From assembly GCF_024218775.1 (NCBI RefSeq), contig NZ_CP100404.1, positions 372,001-436,000 of the forward strand: 64,000 nt of DNA, read 5' to 3'. Positions 34,857-43,692 of the stretch are shown here, in pieces (position 1 is the stretch's first letter; each line of letters begins with the position of its first letter). Below the pieces are notes generated by a model, which saw only the letters and a list, made by a program, of their open reading frames with translations, ran no database searches and was not told the origin of the DNA. The position numbers were made by a program, and so were the translations under genes. This DNA is from Haloarcula marina (GTDB taxonomy: Archaea > Halobacteriota > Halobacteria > Halobacteriales > Haloarculaceae).

Positions 34857-36041
34857 TCAGCGTCCCGGAACCGCGTTCAGACAGTCGCGGACGAACGGGC
34901 GCGGGTCGTCGAGACTCAGGAAATCGAAGTGCGGTTGCGTGACCATCGACCCCAGCATCGTCCCGGCCGTCCGCGCGAGCGAGGGCTTGTCGACGAACGC
35001 GTACTCCTCGGTGGCGACGCTGAGCAGGTGGACGAGTTCGCCGCGGAGGAAGTGTGACGCCGTGCCGGGTCGATACGGGGGGTCGAACGGGCCGGTGTCG
35101 CCGGTCGCGAGTTGCCAGTAGTAGTACGGGTAGTCGACGCCCGCGTGGAGGTCACACGGGAGCGACGACCAGAACCGGGGATTTATCTCCAGCAGTTTGA
35201 ACTCGCCGGTCTCCTCGTCGCCGATGAACCCCACGGACGCGAGGCCGTGCCACTCTAACTCGTCGAGGACCGCACGCGCCGCGTCCCAGAGTTCCGGGAT
35301 GTCCACCGCCTCGTGGTAGACGCTGGGGCCGCGCGGGTACTTGAACCCGCGGCGGAGCGCCTTCTGCGTGCTGAACAGCGGTTCGCCCTCGTGGTAGAGC
35401 GCCCGGACCGTGTACTCCGTGCCGGGGACGTACTCCTGCACGATAGGGACGTGCCCCATCCGGTCGATGAGCGCATCCGTATCCGGGGGCTGGTTCGGCT
35501 GGAAGTACTGCGTCTTGGGCATCGAACGCGATTCCGTCGGCGGGATGTCGGCGACGTAGTGGTTGGTGAGAATACCGTACCGCCCCTTCGCGATGAGTCG
35601 TCTGTCCCAGTCGTCCACGTCGGTCAGCAGTTCGGTGTCCGGCACGGCGACCCCGGCGCGTTCGGCCGCCGCCACGAGTTCCACTCGGTCGTGTGCCCGC
35701 GCCAGCGTCTCCATCTCCGGCCAGACGACGTTCAAGTGTTCGGCGAACTCGTCCCGGTACTTCGCGAGGACGTAGATGTCCTCCTCGCGGACGGGCGCGA
35801 TGGCTTTCACCGACGGCCGGGCGGCGAGGTCCAGCAGTACGTCGCGATACGACAGCAGGTCGGTGTACGGACTCGGGAGCATCACGCGCTCGTCGCAGTA
35901 CTTCGAGTCGAATGCCGGGGACCGAGGGCTGTCGGATGCGACGATGGTTCTGATACCACGCTTCCCGAGCGACCGGACGACAGTGACCGCCCCGGGTGCG
36001 TCGTTCGAGATGACCACTACGGACTCCGCGGCGTCGTTCAT
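34857..36041 (-). CDS. ATP-grasp family ligase (carboxylate-amine ligase-like)
   Basis: 394 residues. N-terminal Rossmann-like preATP-grasp domain (VVVISNDAPGAVTVVRSLGKRG), then the ATP-grasp core with IAKGRYG, VPIVQEYVPGTEYTVRALY and the metal-binding FKLLEINPRFWSS. It ligates a carboxylate to an amine or thiol; haloarchaeal members of this group are often found near cell-surface or cofactor genes, and the substrate is unknown. It lies between aconitase and the archaellum operon and has no operon partner. Confidence 0.85.
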   Translation of the reverse strand: MNDAAESVVVISNDAPGAVTVVRSLGKRGIRTIVASDSPRSPAFDSKYCDERVMLPSPYTDLLSYRDVLLDLAARPSVKAIAPVREEDIYVLAKYRDEFAEHLNVVWPEMETLARAHDRVELVAAAERAGVAVPDTELLTDVDDWDRRLIAKGRYGILTNHYVADIPPTESRSMPKTQYFQPNQPPDTDALIDRMGHVPIVQEYVPGTEYTVRALYHEGEPLFSTQKALRRGFKYPRGPSVYHEAVDIPELWDAARAVLDELEWHGLASVGFIGDEETGEFKLLEINPRFWSSLPCDLHAGVDYPYYYWQLATGDTGPFDPPYRPGTASHFLRGELVHLLSVATEEYAFVDKPSLARTAGTMLGSMVTQPHFDFLSLDDPRPFVRDCLNAVPGR

Positions 36042-36235
36042 ATCCAGAGAGTGTCGTCGGGATAGGTAAGAATGAGACAGATAACCCGAAACAGGAGGTT
36101 ACTAACTGCCGATGGGACCGGGTCGGCGCAGTGGCCCCGAACGACGTGCCGCTACGGAAACGCGACGAACGTCGCCCGTGCGTCGGTAGCCACCTCCTAT
36201 GCGGCCGCGTTCACGAGGAGAGATCCGGCGTGGGA

Positions 36236-37984
36236 TCAGATAGCGAGGAACTGCGTCACCAGCCACTTCGTGAACGTGCCGGTGATAGCGCCGATCCACG
36301 AGAGCACGACGAAGTGCATGTAGGTGTTGGCCTTGTGGCCGCCGTCGACGGTCCGAATCATCAGCGAGGAGAGCATCGCCGAGAACATGATGATGATGAC
36401 CAGCAGGAACTCGATGAGCGGGATGTTGTAGACGCCCGTGTTGATGAGCGAGTTCACGTCGAGTCGGCTCCCGGCATTGAGGTCTAAAGACATCTGCGCG
36501 AGGATGTTGACGACCTGTAAGCCGATGAAGAAGGCGAACGTCGACGCCGCCGTAATCCCGTACAGCAGGCCGACCAAGGTGGTCGTCGCCTGTTTGCGCT
36601 TCTGCCGTAACTGGAGCACTTCGTTCATGTTGGCGGCGATGAGTTCGCCCAGTTGCTTCGGAGACCCCCCCATCTCGCGGCCGATGAGGTACATCTCCGA
36701 GAACGTCTGGATGAGGTAGGAGCGACAGTCGGCGGTGAAGTAGCGCCACGCCGCCGACGGTTCGATGCGCATGTTCAGGCGCTTGTACAGGTCGTCGATG
36801 TTCTGGGTCAGCGGACCGAAGTCCTTCTTGCGGAGTGTGCGAAGCACCATCCCGGTCGTCGACTGTTTCGCGCCCTCGGTGGCCCCAAGCGCGCGGATGA
36901 AACTCGGGAACTCCTCGTCGCGGGACTTGATGCGCTGTTCCTCCTGCCGGAAGACGATACCGGGGATAATCATCGGCGTGATGGGCGCGACGGCGTAGAA
37001 CGGCAGCGGGACGCTGTCGAGGAAAAAGAGCAGGTCCCCCAGCGTAATCGGGGAGACGCCGAGCATCCCGCCGAGCGTGACGAACAGGAGCACCATCGAG
37101 AGGCCGACGCCAGCGTACATCGATTTATCGAGGCGCTCCTCGATGGGGGAGGGGTACTCCTCCGGGTGGTACCACACCGGGTCGTACGGGGCCATCGAGC
37201 GGATGGCGAGGAAGAATCCCGACTGGACGAAGACGAACATCACGATGACGGCGCTGACGGTCATCGTCGGGTTCGTCCCGGTCAGCACCGGCAGGACGAC
37301 GGCGAACACGAGCGCGAACGTCATCGACAGAATCATCGACAGGTAGAGATCTTTCATCACTTCCAGACTGTCCAGCGAACTCCGGTAGACGGTGGTGTAG
37401 TGCTGGATAATCTGCTCTTGTTCGGACAGCAGGTAGTCCTCCAGTGACTGCCCCGCCCCGAGCGTGTAGGCCAGTCGGTCGAGGAAATCCGAGAAGGCGT
37501 CGCTCGGGACTTCCTTCGCGCGGCGACGACAGGCGTCGTCGAGGCTCTGGTTCCACGTGTCGACGAGTTGCGTGATACGATGCATCTCCATGGCGAGTTC
37601 GCCGTACTCGTCTTCTTTCGCGAGGGTGCGGAACACCTCCATGCGGTCGATTTTCGTCGTCGCCAACACCGTCATGTGGGTGATGAGGAGGTGAAAGCGG
37701 TTGTTGAGTTCGCGCTTGCGCTGGGAGAGTAGAATCTTCGGATAGAACACGGCCGACGCCATCGCGAGGAACCCGAGTAGCGGGATGGGCGCTCGAATCG
37801 TCATCGGTTGGTCTAACAGGAGCGCGGCGACCACCGAGAGGACGAAAAAGCCGACGGACGGTAACAGGATGAAAAAGAGATACCGCTCCAGCGGTATCGT
37901 CATCTGCCGGTAGGACTCGACCAACCCCTGGACCGTCTCGGTGATGGTCAGGTCGATGCCGTTGTCGGCTTCGCTCTGGGCCAT
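36236..37984 (-). CDS. arlJ: archaellum membrane platform protein ArlJ (FlaJ)
   Basis: 582 residues. TadC/GspF-type polytopic protein on which the ArlI motor ATPase works. Two T2SSF-like halves are each preceded by membrane helices: about 36-85, 215-265, 295-345, and a C-terminal set near 485-565. Between them lie long cytoplasmic helical stretches rich in charged residues. It begins two bases after the stop of arlI, the last gene of arlCE-F-G-H-I-J. The C-terminal LIRTVDGGHKANTYMHFVVL is typical of haloarchaeal ArlJ. Confidence 0.95.
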   Translation of the reverse strand: MAQSEADNGIDLTITETVQGLVESYRQMTIPLERYLFFILLPSVGFFVLSVVAALLLDQPMTIRAPIPLLGFLAMASAVFYPKILLSQRKRELNNRFHLLITHMTVLATTKIDRMEVFRTLAKEDEYGELAMEMHRITQLVDTWNQSLDDACRRRAKEVPSDAFSDFLDRLAYTLGAGQSLEDYLLSEQEQIIQHYTTVYRSSLDSLEVMKDLYLSMILSMTFALVFAVVLPVLTGTNPTMTVSAVIVMFVFVQSGFFLAIRSMAPYDPVWYHPEEYPSPIEERLDKSMYAGVGLSMVLLFVTLGGMLGVSPITLGDLLFFLDSVPLPFYAVAPITPMIIPGIVFRQEEQRIKSRDEEFPSFIRALGATEGAKQSTTGMVLRTLRKKDFGPLTQNIDDLYKRLNMRIEPSAAWRYFTADCRSYLIQTFSEMYLIGREMGGSPKQLGELIAANMNEVLQLRQKRKQATTTLVGLLYGITAASTFAFFIGLQVVNILAQMSLDLNAGSRLDVNSLINTGVYNIPLIEFLLVIIIMFSAMLSSLMIRTVDGGHKANTYMHFVVLSWIGAITGTFTKWLVTQFLAI

Positions 37985-37986
37985 CG

Positions 37987-39660
37987 TCAGTTGGGACGGC
38001 TGATGTTGAAGGGAATCCCTTCGATGCCGTCGCGCTGGAAGTCAGAGATGAAGTCGTTGACCTCGTGGTAGCCCAGAATCCCTTCCTGCATGGCGCGCTC
38101 TATCATGTTCGCGCGGAACTGCAGGTCGTCGTAGATGTCGCGGGTGTCCTCGTACCCCAACAGCGTCGCGATTTGCTCTTCGAGGACGTAGGAGTTGTTC
38201 ATCCCCTGGAAGACGATTTCGTCCTCGACGGGGTCCCAGTTGAACACCTGCCGGGTGACGACCCCGTCCATCTCCTTGGAGTAGCCTTCGATTTCCTGGA
38301 CGCTCGTGACCCGGCGCAGGACTTGGTCGCCCTGCTTGACGCGGTTCTGGAACAGGGCCACGTCGGCCACGTCCATGAACGTCTCGGGGACGTTGATGGG
38401 TTCGCCGGTGAAGCGCTGAATCATCGAGACGATGTCGCTCGCGTGGAAGGTCAGCATGACCGGGTGACCGGTCTGGGCGGCCTGGAAGGCCATCCGCCCC
38501 TCCTCGCCACGGACCTCGCCCACGATGATGTAGTCGGGGCGCGACCGCAGGGCGGCCGCGACGAGGTCGAACATGTCGATGCTCGTCCCCTCGTCTTCGC
38601 CCTCCCGGGTCAGCAGTTGCTGCCACGTGTTGTGCGGGGGCAGGACCTCGGCGGTGTCCTCCGCGGTGTATATCTTCGCGTCGTCAGGGATGAAGGAGGT
38701 GATGGCGTTCAGCGTCGTCGTCTTCCCGGACGCCGTCTCCCCGACGACGAACACGGTCTGTTCGTTCTCCAGACAGAGCCAGAGGTACGCCGCCAGTTCC
38801 GGCGAGAGGGTCATCCACTTCGTAATCTGGAACACCGACAGTGGGACTTCGTCGCCCTGCCGGATGGTGAGCGACGGGCCCTTGACGCTCACGTCGTCGG
38901 AGTAGATGAGGTTCAGACGCGACCCGTCGGGGAGCGTCGAGTCGACGATTGGGTCGGAGTCCGAGACGGGGTCGCCCATCCGTTCGCCCATGTTCCGAAG
39001 CCACTGGTCGAAGGCCTCCTCGCTCTTCCACTCCACGGTCGTCTCCAGCATGCCGTAGACGCCGTGGTCGACGTGGCACTCGCTGCGGCCGATGACGTGA
39101 ATGTCCTCGTTGGCCGGGTCGCGCATCACCGGTTCCAGCGGGCCCAGACCAACGATGTCGCGGTTCAAGCGGTAGAGGATGTTCTCGTAGGTGGACTGGG
39201 TGACCTCGACGCTCCCGACGTTGGTGAGGTTCGACAGGCGGGTGAGGACGCCGCTGTCGCTGTCCTCGTCGCGAATCTTCGTCGTCTCCTGGAGGAGTTC
39301 CTCGATTCGGTCGTCGTATTCGGCCTCGTTTTCGGGGGCAGGCTTGTTGACGCTCTTCTGGAGGAGGCGGTTGCGGACCTTCCCGAAGACCGCTCGCTCG
39401 TCCTGGTCGAGTTCCGGTTCGATGGCGTAGTACTTCGTGTCTTGCCCCACGTCGCCGTAGACGTGACAGAAGATGGGACCGCCGACGGGGTAGAGGACGT
39501 TCGGCCGGTCGGACTCGAAGTCGCTGTCGGCCTCCTCGATGAGCATCGGGAACTCCCCGGTAATCTGCTTGAACTTCTTGAGGTGGTCTCGCAGGTGGGG
39601 CCGCCGGGCCGCAATCTGTCGAAGTTCGTCCGAGGGTTTCGCGCGTCCGTGGTCTGTCAT
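37987..39660 (-). CDS. arlI: archaellum motor ATPase ArlI (FlaI)
   Basis: 557 residues. Hexameric secretion-type ATPase that powers archaellum assembly and rotation. N-terminal domain about 1-270. Walker A GETASGKT at 307-314, Walker B with IIVGEVRGEE at about 378-387 and the His box TGHPVMLTFHA at 397-407. The start MTDHGRAKPSDEL lies 15 bases from arlH. It is the largest cytoplasmic partner of ArlH and ArlJ. Confidence 0.97.
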   Translation of the reverse strand: MTDHGRAKPSDELRQIAARRPHLRDHLKKFKQITGEFPMLIEEADSDFESDRPNVLYPVGGPIFCHVYGDVGQDTKYYAIEPELDQDERAVFGKVRNRLLQKSVNKPAPENEAEYDDRIEELLQETTKIRDEDSDSGVLTRLSNLTNVGSVEVTQSTYENILYRLNRDIVGLGPLEPVMRDPANEDIHVIGRSECHVDHGVYGMLETTVEWKSEEAFDQWLRNMGERMGDPVSDSDPIVDSTLPDGSRLNLIYSDDVSVKGPSLTIRQGDEVPLSVFQITKWMTLSPELAAYLWLCLENEQTVFVVGETASGKTTTLNAITSFIPDDAKIYTAEDTAEVLPPHNTWQQLLTREGEDEGTSIDMFDLVAAALRSRPDYIIVGEVRGEEGRMAFQAAQTGHPVMLTFHASDIVSMIQRFTGEPINVPETFMDVADVALFQNRVKQGDQVLRRVTSVQEIEGYSKEMDGVVTRQVFNWDPVEDEIVFQGMNNSYVLEEQIATLLGYEDTRDIYDDLQFRANMIERAMQEGILGYHEVNDFISDFQRDGIEGIPFNISRPN

Positions 39661-39675
39661 GTCTTATGTCACTCC

Positions 39676-40437
39676 TTATGCAACGCTTCTCGATTCGATG
39701 ACGATGCCGGTGCCCGACCGCACCGAGAACCCGACGGTGTCACCGACCTGTTCGCCCATCCCGGCGAACCGGAGGACGTTGATCTGTCGGCGCACGTCGT
39801 TGCCGACTTCGATCATCTCCAGTTCGATGAACACGTCGGCGATGGCGCGGAACGGGCCGATGGCCTCTTCGGCCAACGTCGACGGGTCGACGGTGAGCAT
39901 GATGCACTTGCCCTGCGAGATGACGTCCCGGAAGAAGGAGATGACCTCCAGTGCGGCCTGTCGCTCCTCGTTCTGCCGGACGAGCGCCTCGAACTTGGGG
40001 TCGTTCCGCAGAATGGCGTCGAACGTGTCGATGACGATGACGTCTGCGTCCCACATCACCTCGGCCTCCATCAGTCGTTTCAGGAGTTCCTTGCGCTCGG
40101 TCGGTTCGTCGCCGCCGGTGAGGGCGTTGGACTCGCCGATGTCCGCGTGGAGGAACAGGACGTTCTCGTCCAGCATGTGGTCGACCATGTCGTAGGACAG
40201 CGAGTGCATCTGGTCTAAGAAGCTCCCGACGGTGAGTTCCGTCGAGAGGTAGGTCACGTCGTGACCCTCCTGGCAGAGGCCGTAGGTGAACCGCTGGCTC
40301 ATCGCGGACTTCCCGGCCCCGTAATCGCCTTCGACGAGGATGATGCTCCCCGGCGGGATGCCGCCGCCCAGTTCTTTGTTCAGTCGGTCGTGGTCGTCTA
40401 ACCCCAGCGAGAAGAGGTTCTTGCTCGCGATGCTCAT
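39676..40437 (-). CDS. arlH: archaellum regulatory ATPase ArlH (FlaH)
   Basis: 253 residues, RecA/KaiC fold. Walker A GDYGAGKS at 37-44 and Walker B VIVIDT at 133-138. It binds ATP and docks on ArlI inside the ArlCDE ring. It overlaps arlG by four bases (ATGA), a sign of translational coupling. A second KaiC-like ATPase lies at 51169-51894 in the same locus. Confidence 0.96.
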   Translation of the reverse strand: MSIASKNLFSLGLDDHDRLNKELGGGIPPGSIILVEGDYGAGKSAMSQRFTYGLCQEGHDVTYLSTELTVGSFLDQMHSLSYDMVDHMLDENVLFLHADIGESNALTGGDEPTERKELLKRLMEAEVMWDADVIVIDTFDAILRNDPKFEALVRQNEERQAALEVISFFRDVISQGKCIMLTVDPSTLAEEAIGPFRAIADVFIELEMIEVGNDVRRQINVLRFAGMGEQVGDTVGFSVRSGTGIVIESRSVA

Positions 40438-40886
40438 GTTCGGAACTCGAACACCTCCTCGTCGCCGTTGACCACGAGTTTCACGCGGTGGTCACCGGCC
40501 GACAGCGACCGCGAGATTTCGAGGCGGACGACGCTGCCGGGCCGCCACGTGGTGTCGCCGCCGACGACGGTCACCTCGTACGCCGAGACGTACTGGCCGT
40601 CGACGAACAGGTCTATCTGCGTCGGGTCGGCCGCTAAGTCCTCACTGCCGGTGTTCTTGACGTGGAGCGTGATGTTCCCGTTGCCGTCGCTGTCGTAGAT
40701 GGCGTCGCTGCCGCTGTCGGAGATGATTTCGATGTCCGTCCGCACGTCGCTGCTCACGTCGAGTCCTTGTTCGGAGACGGCGCTGCTCAACTGCCCGATG
40801 GTGTCGGTGAACACGCCCGCGACGCTGGCCGCGACCATCATCGAGGCGATAAAGAGGATGAGGTGCGACGCGGAGACGCCCGCCAT
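40434..40886 (-). CDS. arlG: archaellum stator-like protein ArlG (FlaG)
   Basis: 150 residues. One N-terminal membrane helix ([22 protein letters not shown], about 4-27) and an extracytoplasmic Ig-like beta domain. With ArlF it forms the complex that anchors to the S-layer. Stop and start with arlF are separated by one base. Confidence 0.93.
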   Translation of the reverse strand: MAGVSASHLILFIASMMVAASVAGVFTDTIGQLSSAVSEQGLDVSSDVRTDIEIISDSGSDAIYDSDGNGNITLHVKNTGSEDLAADPTQIDLFVDGQYVSAYEVTVVGGDTTWRPGSVVRLEISRSLSAGDHRVKLVVNGDEEVFEFRT

Positions 40887-40887
40887 C

Positions 40888-41340
40888 TCAGCTCACCACC
40901 GTGGTCGTTTCGACGGCCGAGACGCCCGGTCCGGTGACGATTTTCACGCGGCCGGGGTCCGGGCTTACGCCGGTGACGTTGATGACCAACTGCTCTTCTG
41001 GGAGCCACAGGCCCGTCGTCTCGTCGCCGTCGACGGCGGTCCGGTAGCCGGTGAGGTAGTCGTCGTTGGCGAGAACGTCGATGTCCTCGACGGCCAACTC
41101 CGTCGACCCGGCGTTGACCACCGTGACGTTGAGCGACGGCGTCGTGCTGTTGTAGGTTACGTCGGTCACGGTAATCTCGGTGTTCTGTTGTTCGAGCGTT
41201 CGGTCGGTCTGTGCCTCGCGGGCGTCGTTGATGTTCTCGAAGCCGTTGGCCGTCGCAGAGTAGAACATCCCGAATCCGATGAACGTGGCGACGAAGATGA
41301 TGGCCGCAGAGCCGCTAACGCTGAAGCCCATCCGAACCAC
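40888..41340 (-). CDS. arlF: archaellum stator-like protein ArlF (FlaF)
   Basis: 150 residues. Membrane helix at about 8-30 (AAIIFVATFIGFGMFYS) followed by a beta-sandwich domain whose strands TEITVTDVTYNSTTPSLNVT are clear. It binds the S-layer and acts with ArlG. Its first 26 bases overlap the end of arlCE, so it is probably translated by coupling. Confidence 0.93.
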   Translation of the reverse strand: MVRMGFSVSGSAAIIFVATFIGFGMFYSATANGFENINDAREAQTDRTLEQQNTEITVTDVTYNSTTPSLNVTVVNAGSTELAVEDIDVLANDDYLTGYRTAVDGDETTGLWLPEEQLVINVTGVSPDPGRVKIVTGPGVSAVETTTVVS

Positions 41341-42937
41341 CTCCGACGAGTTTCGAGAGGGCGACGGCGTCCGCCCCGCTGTCGTCGTCGAGTTGCGAGA
41401 TGTAGTGGAGGCTCTCGGTGTGGTGGTCGATGGTCAGCCCCGCGCCGTCGTCGTCGATGTCCTCGAAGCCGCGGAGGTACTCGGTCAGCGTGTCGGCGAC
41501 GGACTCGTCTATCCAGCCGATGGTCTCGTAGTAGTCGATGGCGCGGGCCGTCTCGCGGTAGCCCGCCTGCTGGACGAGGAACTCCAGCCATTCGATGACG
41601 ATGAGGTCCGCCGCGAAGCCCTCGGGCATCGTCGCCAGATAGGGCTTGCCGTCGCCGCTGGCGTCCGCCGTCTCTGTCGTCGTAGCCGCCTCGGCGGTGT
41701 CGCTCGTCTCGCTCGCCGCGGGGTCAGGCTCGGGTTCGGGTTCCGGCTTCGCGTCCGGTTCTGGTTCAGGCTCAGGTTCAGGTTCAGGTTCGGGGTCCGC
41801 TTCCGCTGGCGTCTCCGTCGCATCGATGTCCATCGGGGATTCGGTATCCTCGTCCATCGCGTCGTCTTCGATGACCTCGTCGAACAGGTCGTCGTCCTCC
41901 AGTCCACCGTCGTCCTCGGCGATGAGGTCACCGTCGTCTTCGAGTAAGTCGTCGCCGTCGTCCGCGATGAGGTCGCCGTCGTCCTCGACGGCGTCGCCGT
42001 CCTCGTCTCCCTCCGCCCAGTCGGCTTCGCCGGACTCGTACTCGTCTTTGAGTTCGGCGAAGGACTTGCCGCCGTCGCCGTCCCCGTCGTCGCTACCACC
42101 CTCGTCCATGTCGAGTCCGTCGTCCATACTCATGTCTTCCTCCGTGTCGTCGAACTCGTCGAACTCCTCGTCGAACGAGCCCCCGTCGTCCTCGAAGCCG
42201 CCGCCGAGGTCGTCGTCGCCGAACATGTCGTCGGTGTCGCCCATCGACATCTCGTCGCCGCCGTCGTCCTCGACGAGGTCTTCGTCGAAAAAGCCCTCCG
42301 CGTCCGCGTTGGCGACGTTGTCGTCGATTTGCTCTTCCTCGTCGCCGCCGTCGTCGTTGTCGAAGAGGCCGAACGAGCCGTCGCCCATGCCGCCGCCGGC
42401 CATCCCGCCGTCGACGTCGTCGGCGAAGGGGTTGACCCCGCGCGTGACCATCTCGTAGATGTCGAGCAGTTTCCGGACGTTCTCCTCGACCTCCTCGACG
42501 GATTCGGAGATAGACTCGTTCTCGGTCCGGACCGTGTTGACCGTCGAGGAGAGGCTCCCGACCTCGTTTTCCAGTTCGTCGAGGCGGTGTTCGAGTTCGT
42601 CCGTGTCCGGGCCGGTGGCGTCTTCCATGTCGCCGAACTCGTCGTCGCCGAACCCGCCCATGTCGTCGCCGTCGTCGAGGCCGCCGAGGCCGCCGAGGTC
42701 GTCGCCGCCGCCCTCCTCGGCCATCAGGCCGCCGCCGTCGGCCATCTCGTCGTCAGTGTCGTCGTCGCCCTCGTCGTCCGACATTATCGAGTCGAACATG
42801 TTCTTGATGCTCATACCGACGAGTCCCCCCGAGAGGAGAACCAGTAACGCGGGCACGACCGCAACCACGTCGGGAGCGAGTGCCTGCAGCGTCGGTGCGA
42901 GGGCGAGACTACTCATCGTCCCTGAGTATAAGTTCAT
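41315..42937 (-). CDS. arlCE: fused archaellum cytoplasmic-ring protein ArlCE
   Basis: 540 residues from ATG 42937; ATG 42916 is an alternative start. Fusion of ArlC-type and ArlD/E-type domains that links the taxis adaptor CheF to the motor. Order: a hydrophobic helix at about 22-43, a coiled coil with the ArlC domain at about 110-172 (ELEHRLDELENEVGSLSS), and a very long Asp/Glu/Gly linker of about 230 residues. Near 385-425 is a Pro-Glu repeat, then the ArlE domain at about 460-520 (PEGFAADLIVIEWLEFLVQQ). The N-terminal hydrophobic helix is unusual for a protein described as cytoplasmic. The acidic linker is DNA of low complexity. Confidence 0.92.
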   Translation of the reverse strand: MNLYSGTMSSLALAPTLQALAPDVVAVVPALLVLLSGGLVGMSIKNMFDSIMSDDEGDDDTDDEMADGGGLMAEEGGGDDLGGLGGLDDGDDMGGFGDDEFGDMEDATGPDTDELEHRLDELENEVGSLSSTVNTVRTENESISESVEEVEENVRKLLDIYEMVTRGVNPFADDVDGGMAGGGMGDGSFGLFDNDDGGDEEEQIDDNVANADAEGFFDEDLVEDDGGDEMSMGDTDDMFGDDDLGGGFEDDGGSFDEEFDEFDDTEEDMSMDDGLDMDEGGSDDGDGDGGKSFAELKDEYESGEADWAEGDEDGDAVEDDGDLIADDGDDLLEDDGDLIAEDDGGLEDDDLFDEVIEDDAMDEDTESPMDIDATETPAEADPEPEPEPEPEPEPDAKPEPEPEPDPAASETSDTAEAATTTETADASGDGKPYLATMPEGFAADLIVIEWLEFLVQQAGYRETARAIDYYETIGWIDESVADTLTEYLRGFEDIDDDGAGLTIDHHTESLHYISQLDDDSGADAVALSKLVGGGSDGLQR

Positions 42938-43170
42938 ACACTCTTGAAGATTCCGTCTAGCCTATCATCGCTGATAATAATCTACCATATTTCGGACTAC
43001 ACAGGGTGAAATAATATTTTTACCGGCAAATATCTCTCCCGCTAGCTCTGTTTCGAGTGGAAATCGCCGCCGAGACGCCCTGATATGCGCGTTTGCGGCA
43101 GACGAACGACTGCCGTCCGTCAGACATCAATTTCGATAGCGACCCTCTGGGTGGGTATCAGCGACGGGAA
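42938..43170. other. region between cheD and arlCE, likely internal promoter
   Basis: A 233-base A/T-rich region between genes of the same strand. It contains the perfect palindrome at 42963-42976 and an A/T-rich stretch (43011-43031), so arlCE and the following genes probably have their own promoter in addition to read-through from cheY. Confidence 0.55.
42963..42976. promoter_or_regulatory. TATC-N6-GATA palindrome upstream of arlCE
   Basis: TATC ATCGCT GATA, a perfect match to the motif shared by the motility locus. Here no clear TATA box sits at the usual 12-13 base spacing, so the arrangement differs from the cheY and archaellin promoters. Confidence 0.5.
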
Positions 43171-43692
43171 TCAAAGCGTCGTCGACTCCGCGTTCGCGCT
43201 CTTGACGACGAGGTCGCCGGTCGCCGATTCGAGTCGGAGCGAGCGGCCGTGGTCGCCGCCCACGTCCTCGCCGACGAGCGGAATGTCGTACTCCTCCAGG
43301 GTCTTTCGGACCTGCGTGGAGTTGCGCGACCCGATAGACGACCCGTTCTCGGAGAAGTCGAGCATGTCGCTCCCCCCGGCTATCTTCGCCCGCATCCCCT
43401 CGCGAGAGGCCCCTTCCGCTTCGAGGGCCTCGACGAGCGCCGCGACCCCGGTGTCGGCGAACTTCGCTCTGTTGCCGCCGCCGACGTCTTCTGCGGTCGG
43501 CAGCATGATGTGGACGAGTCCGGCAGCACCCGACACCTCGTCGTGGATGGCGATACCGATACAGGACCCCAAGCCGCTGGTGGTCAGCACGGCCGCGTCT
43601 GTGGTCACCTTGTACTCGGCGATACCGACCTTGATACGCTCGGGCGTGCTGCTCTGTGAACTGTCAGTCTGGCTGCCGTCGTAGACTTTCAT
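43171..43692 (-). CDS. cheD: chemoreceptor glutamine deamidase CheD
   Basis: 173 residues. Deamidates receptor glutamines and binds CheC. The catalytic pair C44 (GLGSCIGIAIHD) and H61 (GLVHIMLP) is visible, as is the threonine/serine stretch near the N-terminus. The ATG overlaps the cheC stop by one base (TAATG). It is the third gene of cheY-cheC-cheD. Confidence 0.94.
   Translation of the reverse strand: MKVYDGSQTDSSQSSTPERIKVGIAEYKVTTDAAVLTTSGLGSCIGIAIHDEVSGAAGLVHIMLPTAEDVGGGNRAKFADTGVAALVEALEAEGASREGMRAKIAGGSDMLDFSENGSSIGSRNSTQVRKTLEEYDIPLVGEDVGGDHGRSLRLESATGDLVVKSANAESTTL

Noticed and set aside
38065-40218. A 717-residue open frame antisense to arlI and arlH
   Set aside because: Codon composition mirrors the real genes and no domain is visible.
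41650-42450. Low-complexity GAC/GTC-rich DNA suggesting a satellite or origin
   Set aside because: It codes for the acidic linker of ArlCE in a continuous frame.
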